A stretch of 64,000 nucleotides of DNA from Sutterella massiliensis (GCF_016899755.1 NZ_JACJJC010000004.1:124001-188000); one strand, 5' to 3'. Counted from the stretch's first letter, positions 7,372 through 16,099 are shown. Numbers and translations are program-made. Notes: generated by a model from the sequence alone, not told the origin.

Positions 7372-8547
7372 ATGTCGAACAGCATGAATTCAATGGGCCG
7401 CCGGGCAGTGCTCGGTCTCTTCGGCGCCGCGGGCGCCATTGGCGTTTCGCCGCTTTTTTCGCAGGCGGCTTACGCCACGGCAACGGACGTCAAGGCGGCC
7501 ACGCGCATCGTCGTTGACGACAACGGCGACAAGGTGGAAGTGCCCGAGAAAATCGAGCGCATTGTCGTCACGAACATTCTGCCGCTTGCTTCGGCCGTAG
7601 CTGTTTATCTGAATGACGGCTCGAAGATCGTCGGCATGCATCCGGCGAGTTATTCCGCTGCGAAAAACGGCCTTTTGGGCGAACTCTATCCGGAAGTTCT
7701 CAAGGCCGATACGGGCTTTATCCAGGGCGCGAACCTCAATATCGAGGCGCTTATGGCGTTGAAGCCCGACGTAGTGCTTGTGAACGCGCCTGACCGCCGC
7801 ATGATCGACATGATTCGCGGTGCGGGTCTGACCGCATTCGGGATCAGTCCTTCGAAGTGGCACTACGACGTCATCGAAACGCACAATCAGTGGATGCGCT
7901 CGCTTGCCGAACTCTTCCCCGAAGTCAAGGGCAAGGGCGAAGCGATTGAAGCAAAGTCGCTTGAAATCGCGAAGCTCGTGGCCGACCGCACGAAGGACCT
8001 GAAGCGCGAAGAGCGCGCCCGCATCCTCTTTGTCTTCCGCTACGACGCGAAGTCGCTCGTCACCTCGGGCAAGAACTTTTTCGGCCAGTATTGGTGCGAT
8101 GCCGTGGGCGGCATCAATGTTGCCGAAGGGATCACCGCCGACAACGCCAACGCCGTGATCGGCATGGAAGAGGTTTACGGGTACGACCCCGACGTGATTT
8201 TCATCACGAATTTCACGGCGGCTGTTCCAGAAGATATCTACAAGAACAAAGTGGGCGGCGACGACTGGTCGCCCGTGAAGGCCGTTCGCGAAAAGCGCGT
8301 CTTCAAGATGCCGCTCGGGATCTACCGCAGCTACACGCCTTCGGCCGATACGCCGCTCACGCTTCTTTGGATGGCCAAGCGCGTCTATCCCGAGCGCTTC
8401 AAGGACATCGATCTTGAAGCGTACGTGAAGGACTACTACCGAACGGTCTTCGGCGTTGAGCTTACGAGTCGCCAAGTCGAGCACATGTTTGCGCCCGATG
8501 CGGCCGCAAGCCGCGGTGCGACGGGGAAGACGCGAATGAATCAATAA
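7372..8547 (+). CDS. Tat-exported ABC transporter substrate-binding protein, FecB/BtuF-like (metal chelate type)
   Basis: A 391-residue periplasmic binding protein of the iron-siderophore/cobalamin class (helical-backbone fold). It has a Tat-type leader (twin arginine in MGRRAVLG, then a hydrophobic core ending near YATA). The mature part shows the family pattern: ERIVVTN, then LNIEALMALKPDVVLV, and later VYGYDPDVIFI. The ribosome site AAAGGAC precedes the ATG by six bases. It is the fourth gene of the nitrogenase-like operon, 60 bases after the K-like gene, and has no permease or ATPase beside it. It may use a transporter encoded elsewhere. The link suggests that the reductase acts on, or needs, an imported metal chelate or tetrapyrrole (inference). 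Confidence 0.85.
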   Translation: MSNSMNSMGRRAVLGLFGAAGAIGVSPLFSQAAYATATDVKAATRIVVDDNGDKVEVPEKIERIVVTNILPLASAVAVYLNDGSKIVGMHPASYSAAKNGLLGELYPEVLKADTGFIQGANLNIEALMALKPDVVLVNAPDRRMIDMIRGAGLTAFGISPSKWHYDVIETHNQWMRSLAELFPEVKGKGEAIEAKSLEIAKLVADRTKDLKREERARILFVFRYDAKSLVTSGKNFFGQYWCDAVGGINVAEGITADNANAVIGMEEVYGYDPDVIFITNFTAAVPEDIYKNKVGGDDWSPVKAVREKRVFKMPLGIYRSYTPSADTPLTLLWMAKRVYPERFKDIDLEAYVKDYYRTVFGVELTSRQVEHMFAPDAAASRGATGKTRMNQ

Positions 8548-8564
8548 GCCCGCGCTTTCCGTGT

Positions 8565-8608
8565 GAAAAAAGAAGTCCGCAGCTTTCGGAAGAGAGTGCG
8601 GACTTCTT
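8565..8608 (-). terminator. Terminator between convergent genes
   Basis: Perfect inverted repeat with arms AGAAGTCCGCA (8571-8581) and TGCGGACTTCT (8597-8607). On the minus strand it is followed by six T, so it serves the flavoprotein gene ending at 8798. The stem could also stop transcription of the plus-strand operon ending at 8547. Confidence 0.75.
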
Positions 8609-8797
8609 CGCCAAAGAGCAGCAGAGTTTTTGCTGCAAAAATCGGCTTTCTATCATTCGATTGATGCTATCAGGCGATTTGATCGAATTTGACAGAAAGA
8701 ATGATAGAAAGAACGTGGTGGTGTGCCGACCGACCGCGAGGGAGCGCTTCGTATTTCTTGGCGTTCAATTGGCAGTCGGTCGTACAAGTGCCGACGA

Positions 8798-10369
8798 TTA
8801 CTTCCCGGCTTCGAGCATCTTGATGGCGTGTTCGGCCGCCACACGGCCCGAGGTCATCGCGAACGACGAGGCCGAGCCTTCGCAGCGCAAGTCATAGGTC
8901 GAGTCGAAGAGACCGCCGATGTCCTGACCGACGACATAGAGCCCCGGAATGACGTCGCCCTGCGGCGTACGCGCTTCGAAGTTGGGCGTCACCTTGACGC
9001 CGCCCAGCGTGAGGAAGAAGCAGCGAATGGCCTTGAGCGCGTAGTACGGGCCCTTCTGCAAGTCGAACTTCACGAGGTGCTCGGGCAGGCGCCCGAATTC
9101 CGGATCGTGCTTGTCTTCGGCGTACTTGTTGACGCGCTTCATCGTGTCGACGAGATTTTCGGGCGGCATGCCGAGCTGCTGCGCGAGCTCTTCGACCGTG
9201 TCGGCCTTGAAGGCCCAGCCGCGCTGCATGCCGATTTCCCAGGTCTTCGGGAGCGCCTTGAGGGGCACGCCCGCGAGCACGATGGCGTTGAAGGGCAGCA
9301 CCGCGCCTTCGTTCACCATCTTGTCCATCATGTGCTGGTCGAAGATCGTGTAGGAAACGCCGCCCGCGGTCGTCATGGCGTTGTAGACGTCAACGAAGAC
9401 CGACCCACGCGATTCGTTGAAGAAGCGCTTGCCGGTGTGGTCGACCCAGAGCCAGGGCTGCGCGAGGGCGCAGCGGCCCTGCTTCAATTCATCGGGACCG
9501 GAGAACTGATTGATCGGCGGCACGTCGGGGAGATACGGGGCGTTGCCCGCGACTGTGTGCATGCCCGTGACGCCGGCACCGACAAGGCGCGCCATGTTGA
9601 TGCCGTCGCCCGTGCGCCCGTCGACGACCGGACCGCGCAGCCATATCGGTTCGATCATGCCGAGGTCGGACGAGTCGAAGACGTACTGCGCGAGCATTTC
9701 CTTGTTCGCCGCAAAGCCGCCCGTGGCGATGATCACCTTCTTGGCGTGGATGATGAACTTGTCGCCGTTCTTCGCGGTCGCCTCAACACCCGCAACGCGA
9801 CCGGCTTCCATGATGAGTTTCTGGGCGCTCGTTTCCGTATGAATCACGCCGCCCTTGGCTTTCACCTGTTCGACAAACTTCTGAATGACCGCGGCGCACC
9901 CGCCCTTAAAAAGGTGCCAAGTCTGGAGCGACTCTTCCTTCGGATAAACCGTGCGAATACCGCGCAGTTCGATGCCGAGGTCGAGCACGTCGTCAATGGT
10001 GCGGCTCGATTCTTCAATGAGAACGCGCAGAATCGCCGGGTCGGCACGGAAGTGGTGATACTGAAGCGCCGCGTCGAGCACTTCCTGCACGGTCGTCTTG
10101 ATGCCGTGCTCCTTCGTGTAGCGCGTGTTGACGCCGAGCGACCCTTCGGGGAAGAGGCCCGCGCCGCCCAGGAACTGGAGTTTTTCCAGAACGATGGGCT
10201 TCACGCCCTTGCGAACGGCCGCGTAAGCGGCGCAGAGACCGGCGAGGCCGCCGCCCACGATCACGAGATCGGTCTTTTCTTCCTTCACGGCGGCCATGAC
10301 GGCCGGTGCGGCAGCGGCGGTGGCGACGGCTGCGGCGGAACCGAGAAGCTGACGGCGATTGAGTTTCAT
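8798..10369 (-). CDS. Tat-exported FAD-dependent reductase of the fumarate-reductase flavoprotein family
   Basis: A 523-residue periplasmic flavoprotein. It has a Tat leader (NRRQLLGS, then an alanine-rich core ending MAA), a Rossmann FAD site DLVIVGGGLAGLCAA and KPIVLEK from about residue 33, the second FAD segment KKVIIATGGFAANKEM, and the family's GLYVVGQDIGG followed by a C-terminal FAMTSGRVAAEHA. It lacks both the covalent-FMN domain and haem motifs of flavocytochrome c, so it needs a separate electron donor. The start at 10369 follows AAGGAG; a longer open frame upstream has no similarity. These enzymes reduce fumarate, urocanate, or other enoates and related acceptors; the substrate cannot be told from sequence. 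Single-gene unit with its own terminator. Confidence 0.87.
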   Translation of the reverse strand: MKLNRRQLLGSAAAVATAAAAPAVMAAVKEEKTDLVIVGGGLAGLCAAYAAVRKGVKPIVLEKLQFLGGAGLFPEGSLGVNTRYTKEHGIKTTVQEVLDAALQYHHFRADPAILRVLIEESSRTIDDVLDLGIELRGIRTVYPKEESLQTWHLFKGGCAAVIQKFVEQVKAKGGVIHTETSAQKLIMEAGRVAGVEATAKNGDKFIIHAKKVIIATGGFAANKEMLAQYVFDSSDLGMIEPIWLRGPVVDGRTGDGINMARLVGAGVTGMHTVAGNAPYLPDVPPINQFSGPDELKQGRCALAQPWLWVDHTGKRFFNESRGSVFVDVYNAMTTAGGVSYTIFDQHMMDKMVNEGAVLPFNAIVLAGVPLKALPKTWEIGMQRGWAFKADTVEELAQQLGMPPENLVDTMKRVNKYAEDKHDPEFGRLPEHLVKFDLQKGPYYALKAIRCFFLTLGGVKVTPNFEARTPQGDVIPGLYVVGQDIGGLFDSTYDLRCEGSASSFAMTSGRVAAEHAIKMLEAGK

Positions 10370-10615
10370 GGTTTTGTCTCCTTTCGATAGTCCTTGCGAG
10401 GCAGCTGCGGGACGCGGTCGATAAGAGGAGGCCTTTGCGTAAACCCGCTGCGGCACACCGCACAACTATTGTGTCTTCAAGCGCTTCTTAGGCGCTTTGA
10501 TCTGTCGCATGTGTCTTACGGTTCGCCGATCGGTGTTTTTCTCGACTGGAAATTCAACCTGTTTTCAGTTGCAAAAGGCGTTGGCCAGTATGGTGTTGGA
10601 CGATAGGATGGCAAA

Positions 10616-10660
10616 CGAAAAGCCAATCGGCGCCGGTATTGATCCGACGCCGATTGGCTC
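10616..10660 (-). terminator. Terminator of the phosphate transporter gene
   Basis: Perfect twelve-base inverted repeat, AGCCAATCGGCG (10621-10632) and CGCCGATTGGCT (10648-10659), followed on the minus strand by a run of T. It lies about 60 bases after the stop at 10719. Confidence 0.75.
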
Positions 10661-10718
10661 CAATGCTTGATTCGTCAAGGCTTGCGAGATTGCGCTTCGA
10701 AAGCCTCGATCAGCTTCA

Positions 10719-12974
10719 TCAGCTCGAAGCGGCGCCCGCCTGCTTCTTAGCGCGGTCCGCATCTGCCTGGTAGAGGCCTTCTTCGCGCTGCTCTTCAAGG
10801 CCGGCCAAGAGGAACTTCACCATCGAGAAGCGGTTGAGCATTTCACGCGTGAAGATGAGCTTGCCCAAGAAAAGCTCGGATTTGCGAAGCGAGATCTTTT
10901 CCTGCGAGAACTGCGCAAGGTATTCGTTCTGTGCTTCGTCGATGAGCTCGTGCACGCGACGGCATTCGTCGGGCTTCATTGTCGGATCCATCGTACGCAG
11001 GAGGTGAGCGAGCTTGCCGAGGTTCGCGGCCATGCTGCCCGTCATTGCCGAATGGCTGTTGGCAACATAGTTTTCCGAGACGCCGATCTGGTCGCGTAGC
11101 TCGTGCGCGACTTCCTTCATGTTCGTGCAGGCACGATAGTAGAAGTTGCGCGCGTCGCGATCGGCCTTGGGCGCGTTGGCGTTCGTCGACATGGTGTAGT
11201 ACTCGCCGCGCTGCTCTGTTGCCTTGTCAAAGAGTTTGACTGCGTCGCTCTTCAAGCGGCGAAGCGAGTGAACATCCTGATTGAGAAGCCCCTCAATGCC
11301 GCCAGAAGCGATGTTGAGAGTTTCGCGAACGTTGTCTCGAACTGCGGCTTCAAGCTTCGTGAAGATGGCGTCGCGGTTGCCTTCGGAAATTTCGCGCCCA
11401 TCGTCCAGATCAAGCCCTTCTTCCTTCGTGAAGAAGTTGGACTTCACGAGAAGTGCACAGGCCACTACCATGCCGGCAATCATGAGCCACGTGCCGCCCC
11501 AGAGGAAGAGAATCGTGACGATGCCGCAAGCCGTCGCAGCGGAGAAGGCCGTGAGGAACCAGCCCGAGATGACAGTAAGCACGCCGGAAACACGGTAGAC
11601 GGCACTCTCACGATCCCACGCACCGTCGGCCAGAGAAGAACCCATGGCGACCATGAAGGTCACGTACGTGGTCGAGAGCGGGAGCTTCAAGCTCGTTGCC
11701 GATGCGATGAGGGCGGCGGCGAGAACGAGGTTCACGGTTGCGCGAATTTCGTCGAAGGGAAGCTCAATTTCTCCGGGCTTGTACTGGCGAGGCACGTAGC
11801 GGCTGCCGAGCCCGCGCAGGAGCGAGGCGGGCAGGAACTGCTGAATCATGTTGCTCGCGTGAAGCGTCGTTCTCACAAGAACACGGGCCGGCAGCGACGA
11901 GCCGAACTGTTCTTTGCCGCCGCGGGAAGACGACGACAGCTTGACAGACGTGATGATCACGCGGCGCGCCTTCTTCGAGATCCAGAGCGTTCCGACCATG
12001 ACGACGCCCGAGAGCAGAAGCCACATGGAACTCGCCGTGGTCGGTTCGGCGAGCTGGCCCATCATGAAGCTTGACGGGTCGGCACCTTCGGCGGCACTGA
12101 AGATGTGCCAGGCGTCAAGCGCAGCAAGCGGCACGCCCACGAAATTGACAAGGTCGTTGCCTGCGAAGGCGAATGCGAGCGAGAAGGTGCCTGCAAGAAT
12201 GACAAAGGGGAAGATGTTTGCGTTCTTGAGAAGAATCGCTCCCTGCATGAGCAGGAACGAAATGCCGAAGACCGCGAGCAGAATCGGGTCATTGTTCGTT
12301 TTCAGCCACTCAAGCATTTCGGGCGTCATGAAGGAAGCCCCCTTGGCGCCCTTCATCACGAGGAAGTAGACGATCGCCGTCATGCAGAGTGCACCGAAAA
12401 GGCCGCCGAGAATGCGGTAGGCGCGTGCGTAGTTGAACGTGAAGAGAAGACGCATCACGAACTGCACGACAAGACCTGCGACGAATGCGACAACGACCGA
12501 GACGAGAATCGCCATGATCATCGAAAGGGCCTTGGCCGAATTCACGTAGAGGGCGAGATCCGTAATCGGCAGTTCGTTCGTCCACACTTTGAGGCAGGCA
12601 AGCGCCATCGTGCCGCCCAAGAGTTCAAAAACGATCGAAACGGTGGTGGAGGTGGGCAGACCGAGTGAATTGAAGACGTTCAAAAGCAGAACGTCTGTCA
12701 CCATCACGGCCGAGAAAATGATGAGTACTTCGGTGAAGGTGAACTGTGAGGGAACGAGAACGCCCGACTTGGCGATTTCCATCATCCCCGAAGAGAAGGT
12801 GGCGCCCGCGAGCACGCCCGCGCTCGCAACAGCCATGATGACGTAGAAAGGTGCGGTACGGGAACCCACCGCGGAGTTGACGAAATTGACGGCGTCGTTG
12901 CTGACGCCAACATAAAGGTCGAACACGGCAAGGAGGCCGAGCAGACCCAGGCAGGTGATGATTAGCGGATCCAT
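10719..12974 (-). CDS. PiT-family inorganic phosphate transporter with C-terminal PhoU-like domain
   Basis: A 751-residue inner-membrane transporter of the PHO4/PiT family, which takes up phosphate with a cation. The two inverted family repeats are visible: GVSNDAVNFVNSAVGSRTAP near residue 20 with LGLPTSTTVS, and FAGNDLVNFVGVPL with LKLPLSTTYV in the second half. About twelve membrane segments end near residue 510. They are followed by about 220 soluble, charged, helical residues that resemble a PhoU-like domain, as in long PiT proteins of Bacteroidetes and some proteobacteria. I chose ATG 12974, which puts the first membrane helix at the N-terminus; a GTG at 13007 is also possible. A Pho-box-like site lies about 100 bases upstream. 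Confidence 0.88.
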   Translation of the reverse strand: MDPLIITCLGLLGLLAVFDLYVGVSNDAVNFVNSAVGSRTAPFYVIMAVASAGVLAGATFSSGMMEIAKSGVLVPSQFTFTEVLIIFSAVMVTDVLLLNVFNSLGLPTSTTVSIVFELLGGTMALACLKVWTNELPITDLALYVNSAKALSMIMAILVSVVVAFVAGLVVQFVMRLLFTFNYARAYRILGGLFGALCMTAIVYFLVMKGAKGASFMTPEMLEWLKTNNDPILLAVFGISFLLMQGAILLKNANIFPFVILAGTFSLAFAFAGNDLVNFVGVPLAALDAWHIFSAAEGADPSSFMMGQLAEPTTASSMWLLLSGVVMVGTLWISKKARRVIITSVKLSSSSRGGKEQFGSSLPARVLVRTTLHASNMIQQFLPASLLRGLGSRYVPRQYKPGEIELPFDEIRATVNLVLAAALIASATSLKLPLSTTYVTFMVAMGSSLADGAWDRESAVYRVSGVLTVISGWFLTAFSAATACGIVTILFLWGGTWLMIAGMVVACALLVKSNFFTKEEGLDLDDGREISEGNRDAIFTKLEAAVRDNVRETLNIASGGIEGLLNQDVHSLRRLKSDAVKLFDKATEQRGEYYTMSTNANAPKADRDARNFYYRACTNMKEVAHELRDQIGVSENYVANSHSAMTGSMAANLGKLAHLLRTMDPTMKPDECRRVHELIDEAQNEYLAQFSQEKISLRKSELFLGKLIFTREMLNRFSMVKFLLAGLEEQREEGLYQADADRAKKQAGAASS

Positions 12975-13069
12975 ATTGACTTCAACTTCGTACGGCCGAG
13001 GGTGCACCGCACTGTCGTGGAGGATTGGCGCATACTATTTTCGAAAAGTAACAGACGAGTTACGGCTTT

Positions 13070-13087
13070 ATGACAATTCGATGACAA
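13070..13087 (-). promoter_or_regulatory. Pho-box-like PhoB binding site
   Basis: Read on the minus strand this is TTGTCAT CGAA TTGTCAT: two seven-base half sites in direct repeat with a four-base spacer, matching the PhoB consensus CTGTCAT-N4-CTGTCAT at all but the first base of each half. It points toward the phosphate transporter, about 96 bases before its ATG. Control by phosphate limitation is inferred. Confidence 0.6.
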
Positions 13088-13526
13088 ACTTTGAAAATAA
13101 AACGGAATAGATGTTTTCGGGAAGAGCGTTTTCCTGAAAGATAAATGCGGATGTCTTCTGTAATCCGCGGATAGTCGAACGATAGCTACCGAAGGTCAAT
13201 ATGAACGCCGTGTGTGCATCGCCTCGGAAAAGGGCCTTGTATACGGGCAAGCACGGCCACAGTACCGTCAACCTCCAATTGCCCGTCGCAATCAAAATCA
13301 ACATGCAGAAGCTGATTTGTCGGCTATTTGTCGATAAATTGGGTATTTAGTCTAGTTTTGTATACGGTAAACAATGTAGAACCCGTTAAGGTTTATCCCT
13401 TAGTTTTTGCCGAAAGACGCAACATTGCGTCGATTGAAAGGGTCTCGCGTTTTTTGAGCCGCCTCATGTGCTGCATAGTGAATTCGGATTTTTTCCCATC
13501 CCTCTCACTCTCAACGGAGAAACACT
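13088..13526. other. Intergenic region between the divergent phosphate transporter and yjiH genes
   Basis: AT-richer than the genes. No credible coding region. It contains two copies of TTGTATACGG, at 13237-13246 and 13358-13367, the second in a partly symmetric TTGT...ACAA context. They could be operators for a GntR-type regulator, but this is speculative. Confidence 0.3.
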
Positions 13527-14201
13527 ATGGCAGACAACATTGTGTCGTCGTCCGCCTCGGAAAAGACCGAAAAAGTCGGCATCGGGGCCTACGTCGCACT
13601 CATTTTTGCGGTCATTCTCTTCTCGGGCGTTTTCTACAAAATGCCCGAAGGTCAGAAGTGGCTCGGCGCTCTGGACTTTACGACGCTTATCGGCTCGTTC
13701 GGCACCATCGCCGATTCAAAAAACAACTTTACGGGCTCGGGCGGCATAAGTGCGCGAGCGGGTTTTCTTTTTTCGCTCAATCTGATCCCGGGCGTCATGC
13801 TCGCCATGGGATTGATTGAAGTCCTCGCTCATTACGGGGCGCTTCGTGCAGCACAGGTGCTGCTTACGCCCCTCTTGAAGCCCCTTCTCGGCGTACCGGG
13901 GTACTGCGGACTTGCACTCATTACGGACCTTCAGAGTACGGACGGCGGCGCCGCGCTTACCCGAGCCCTTTACGATGAAGGTCGCATCACGACGAAGAAT
14001 CTCGTCACGATCGCGGCTTGGCAGTACGCGGGCGCAGGGTGTGTAAGCAATTACTACTCGACGGTTTCGGCACTGTTCGCCTTTTTCCTGTGTCCTGTGT
14101 GGCTGCCTGTCATCGTGATACTTGTTCTTAAGTTTGCGGGCGGCGCACTGATTCGATTCGTTCTCAACACGCTTTACAAAAAGGATTTCGAAAATGCCTG
14201 A
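13527..14201 (+). CDS. yjiH: YjiH-like nucleoside-recognition-domain membrane protein
   Basis: A 224-residue inner-membrane protein of the nucleoside recognition (Gate domain) family, close in length and order to E. coli YjiH. It has about five hydrophobic segments, and family-typical stretches GFLFSLNLIPGVMLAMGLIEV and LLGVPGYCGLALITDLQSTDGG. The start ATG is preceded by GGAGAAACACT. It overlaps the next gene by eight bases. The pair resembles SpmA/SpmB and the two halves of Gate-domain transporters. Function is not established; a role in transport of nucleosides, dipeptides or similar solutes has been suggested from gene neighbours in other bacteria. Confidence 0.8.
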   Translation: MADNIVSSSASEKTEKVGIGAYVALIFAVILFSGVFYKMPEGQKWLGALDFTTLIGSFGTIADSKNNFTGSGGISARAGFLFSLNLIPGVMLAMGLIEVLAHYGALRAAQVLLTPLLKPLLGVPGYCGLALITDLQSTDGGAALTRALYDEGRITTKNLVTIAAWQYAGAGCVSNYYSTVSALFAFFLCPVWLPVIVILVLKFAGGALIRFVLNTLYKKDFENA

Positions 14202-14664
14202 AACCGCCGTCTCTCACTCGAACAACCCGTTCGATATCTTCATCGTCGGCTTGAAAAAAGGACTCAACATCGGTCTATACAGTCTGCTGCCGAACGTTTT
14301 GATGGCCTTCGTGCTCACCTATATTCTCAAGCTCTTCGGTGTGCTCGACTTTTTGGGAGCCACCTGCGGAGGCGTTATGGGGGTATTCGGGCTTCCCGGG
14401 GAGGCCATCACGGTGCTTCTCGCCACCTGGCTGTCGTGCGGTGCCGGCGTCGGTGTTGCGGCTAGCCTGGCTTCTGGAAACATTTTGGGACCCACGGAAC
14501 TCACGATTCTGTCACCTGCGTTGATCCTGATGGCCTCTCAGATTCAGTACATGGGTCGTCTGCTCGGCGTGGCAAACGTCCCCAAGCGCTACTGGCCCGT
14601 ACTGATGCTCAACAGCGTCCTCATGGGATGCATCGGCATGCTTGTCATGCGCTTTTTCATCTGA
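14194..14664 (+). CDS. yjiG: YjiG-like nucleoside-recognition-domain membrane protein
   Basis: A 156-residue membrane protein, the usual partner of YjiH (E. coli YjiG is about the same length). Hydrophobic segments cover most of it, with the Gate-domain type stretches LGATCGGVMGVFGLPGEA and ATWLSCGAGVGVAASLASG. Its start lies inside the end of yjiH (eight-base overlap), which implies translational coupling and an obligate two-part membrane protein. Cargo unknown. Confidence 0.8.
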   Translation: MPETAVSHSNNPFDIFIVGLKKGLNIGLYSLLPNVLMAFVLTYILKLFGVLDFLGATCGGVMGVFGLPGEAITVLLATWLSCGAGVGVAASLASGNILGPTELTILSPALILMASQIQYMGRLLGVANVPKRYWPVLMLNSVLMGCIGMLVMRFFI

Positions 14665-15040
14665 AGACTGTAATCAGATTGCTTTCGGCTTGAGGGCCCA
14701 GCTTGTCTAAGGGTGAGTTTGGCAAGCGCCCTGCTGCCGACGCTTTTTTGAGATGGGCGACGGTGCATCGCGTCACAACGAGTTCCGATGCGATGCACCG
14801 CCCTCTCTTTTGCGGCCCGTCGCCGCCTTGCTTGGCGACTGCGGGCTGCTTTTTTTTGGGAGGAATAATACGCTTTCTTTCGACCGAAACCGTCGTATCG
14901 AACGGCAATGCACGTGAAGCGGCAAATTGGGACGACACCTGAAGAAAATGCCGAATAACTCGGCTCTCGGCTAAGATCCGTTATCGAGCGCCGCACGGGA
15001 ATTTCAACGCCGCGGCGCGGCTGATGTCGGTATTCTTTTC
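14665..15040. other. Intergenic region with terminator, upstream of the DMT transporter
   Basis: Apart from the hairpin at 14761-14800 and a T-rich stretch, no gene or clear promoter was found. Several overlapping open frames here have no family resemblance. Confidence 0.4.
14756..14811 (+). terminator. Terminator of yjiHG
   Basis: Perfect eleven-base arms CGGTGCATCGC (14761-14771) and GCGATGCACCG (14790-14800), followed by CCCTCTCTTTT on the plus strand. The T run is short, so termination may be partial. Confidence 0.55.
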
Positions 15041-15937
15041 ATGGCTTCGCGCAACTATCTGCAAGGCATCCTGCTCGCTTGTGCGGCGGGCTTTTTCTGG
15101 GGCTCGATGGGCGTGGCGGCGCAGTACCTGCTGCAGCGCGCGTCCTTTGAAGTGTTCGACCTCGTCTCCATTCGACTCTTGGGCGCGGGGCTTTTGCTTC
15201 TTCTTTACGAAACGCTCGTTTCGAAGCGCTTCGATCTTAAGGCCGTCTTAAAGAAGCGCAACGCCATCGACATTCTGATTTACGGCCTCGGACTCGTCGC
15301 CGCGCAAGCGACTTTCTTCCTCTCGATCGAGAAGTCGAACGCCGCGACCGCTTCTCTCATGGTGACGACGGTGCCGCTCTTTGTGACTGCGTGGACCGCG
15401 TACGCCGAAAAGCGTGCGATCACGCGCCGCGAATGGCTGTCGCTTGCGATGGCGGCAATCGGCGTCGGCTGCATCGTGACAAAGGGGCGCTTGGATACCG
15501 TGGACTTTTCGACGGCAGGCGTCATCTGGGGGATTGTGTCGGCGGGCTTTGTTGCGTTCGGCACGATTCAGCCCAAGCGCGTCCTCAAGGAAATTCCCGT
15601 CGGCGTCCTCGTGGGCGCAGGCATGCTCGCGGGCGGTCTCCTGCTGATCGTTGCGTCGCCGCCCGACTTCGTGCGCATGCAATGGCGGCTCGATACGGCG
15701 GCCGTCTATTTCTATATTGCGGCTTTCGGCACCGTGGCGGCTTTCTGCTGCTACCTGCGAAGCCTCGCCTTCATTCCGGCACCAGTTGCATCGCTTTTGG
15801 CGTGCATCGAGCCGCTCTCGGCCGTGATTCTCGGCGTGCTTCTCATGGGGCTCACGCTCAATGCCGTCGAGCTCTTCGGGATTGCGGTGATCTTTGCGAT
15901 GACGGTGATGCTCACCTGCTACGGTCGGCGCGGGTGA
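15041..15937 (+). CDS. DMT-superfamily (EamA) transporter
   Basis: A 298-residue inner-membrane protein with ten predicted membrane segments arranged as two EamA repeats. The first repeat starts GILLACAAGFFWGSMGV and the second STAGVIWGIVSAGFVAFGT; the end of the second repeat has the typical APVASLLACIEPLSAVILGVL. These are drug/metabolite exporters with widely varying substrates (amino acids, metabolites). It appears to be transcribed alone. The substrate cannot be deduced. Confidence 0.85.
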   Translation: MASRNYLQGILLACAAGFFWGSMGVAAQYLLQRASFEVFDLVSIRLLGAGLLLLLYETLVSKRFDLKAVLKKRNAIDILIYGLGLVAAQATFFLSIEKSNAATASLMVTTVPLFVTAWTAYAEKRAITRREWLSLAMAAIGVGCIVTKGRLDTVDFSTAGVIWGIVSAGFVAFGTIQPKRVLKEIPVGVLVGAGMLAGGLLLIVASPPDFVRMQWRLDTAAVYFYIAAFGTVAAFCCYLRSLAFIPAPVASLLACIEPLSAVILGVLLMGLTLNAVELFGIAVIFAMTVMLTCYGRRG

Positions 15938-16020
15938 TCCAAACCGGTTTCGTGACCAGGCGCTTGACTCGCGACTTGCGCTGCTGATTCTTTACGGGCG
16001 AGGTAATCGCACTCAAAAAA

Positions 16021-16099
16021 CTTTAATAACGAGGCGTCTGAGAGCGTTCTTATTAAAGTAAACACTGAAAATCTTTAATAAGGCGGCGTTTTATTAAAG
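16021..16099. repeat. Four copies of a nine-base motif in two inverted pairs
   Basis: CTTTAATAA occurs at 16021-16029 and 16073-16081, and its reverse complement TTATTAAAG at 16050-16058 and 16091-16099. This gives two inverted pairs with 20- and 9-base spacers. The region is AT-rich and lies between convergent genes. It could be a cluster of protein binding sites or folded RNA ends. See findings. Confidence 0.7.

Noticed and set aside
8660..8700. FNR-type palindrome TTGATnnnnATCAA
   Set aside because: TTGATGCTATCAG has the wrong spacer and one mismatch, and it lies between convergent gene ends.
8723..10390. Plus-strand open frame of about 555 codons
   Set aside because: Exact antisense shadow of the flavoprotein gene, composition very rich in Arg/His, no motif.
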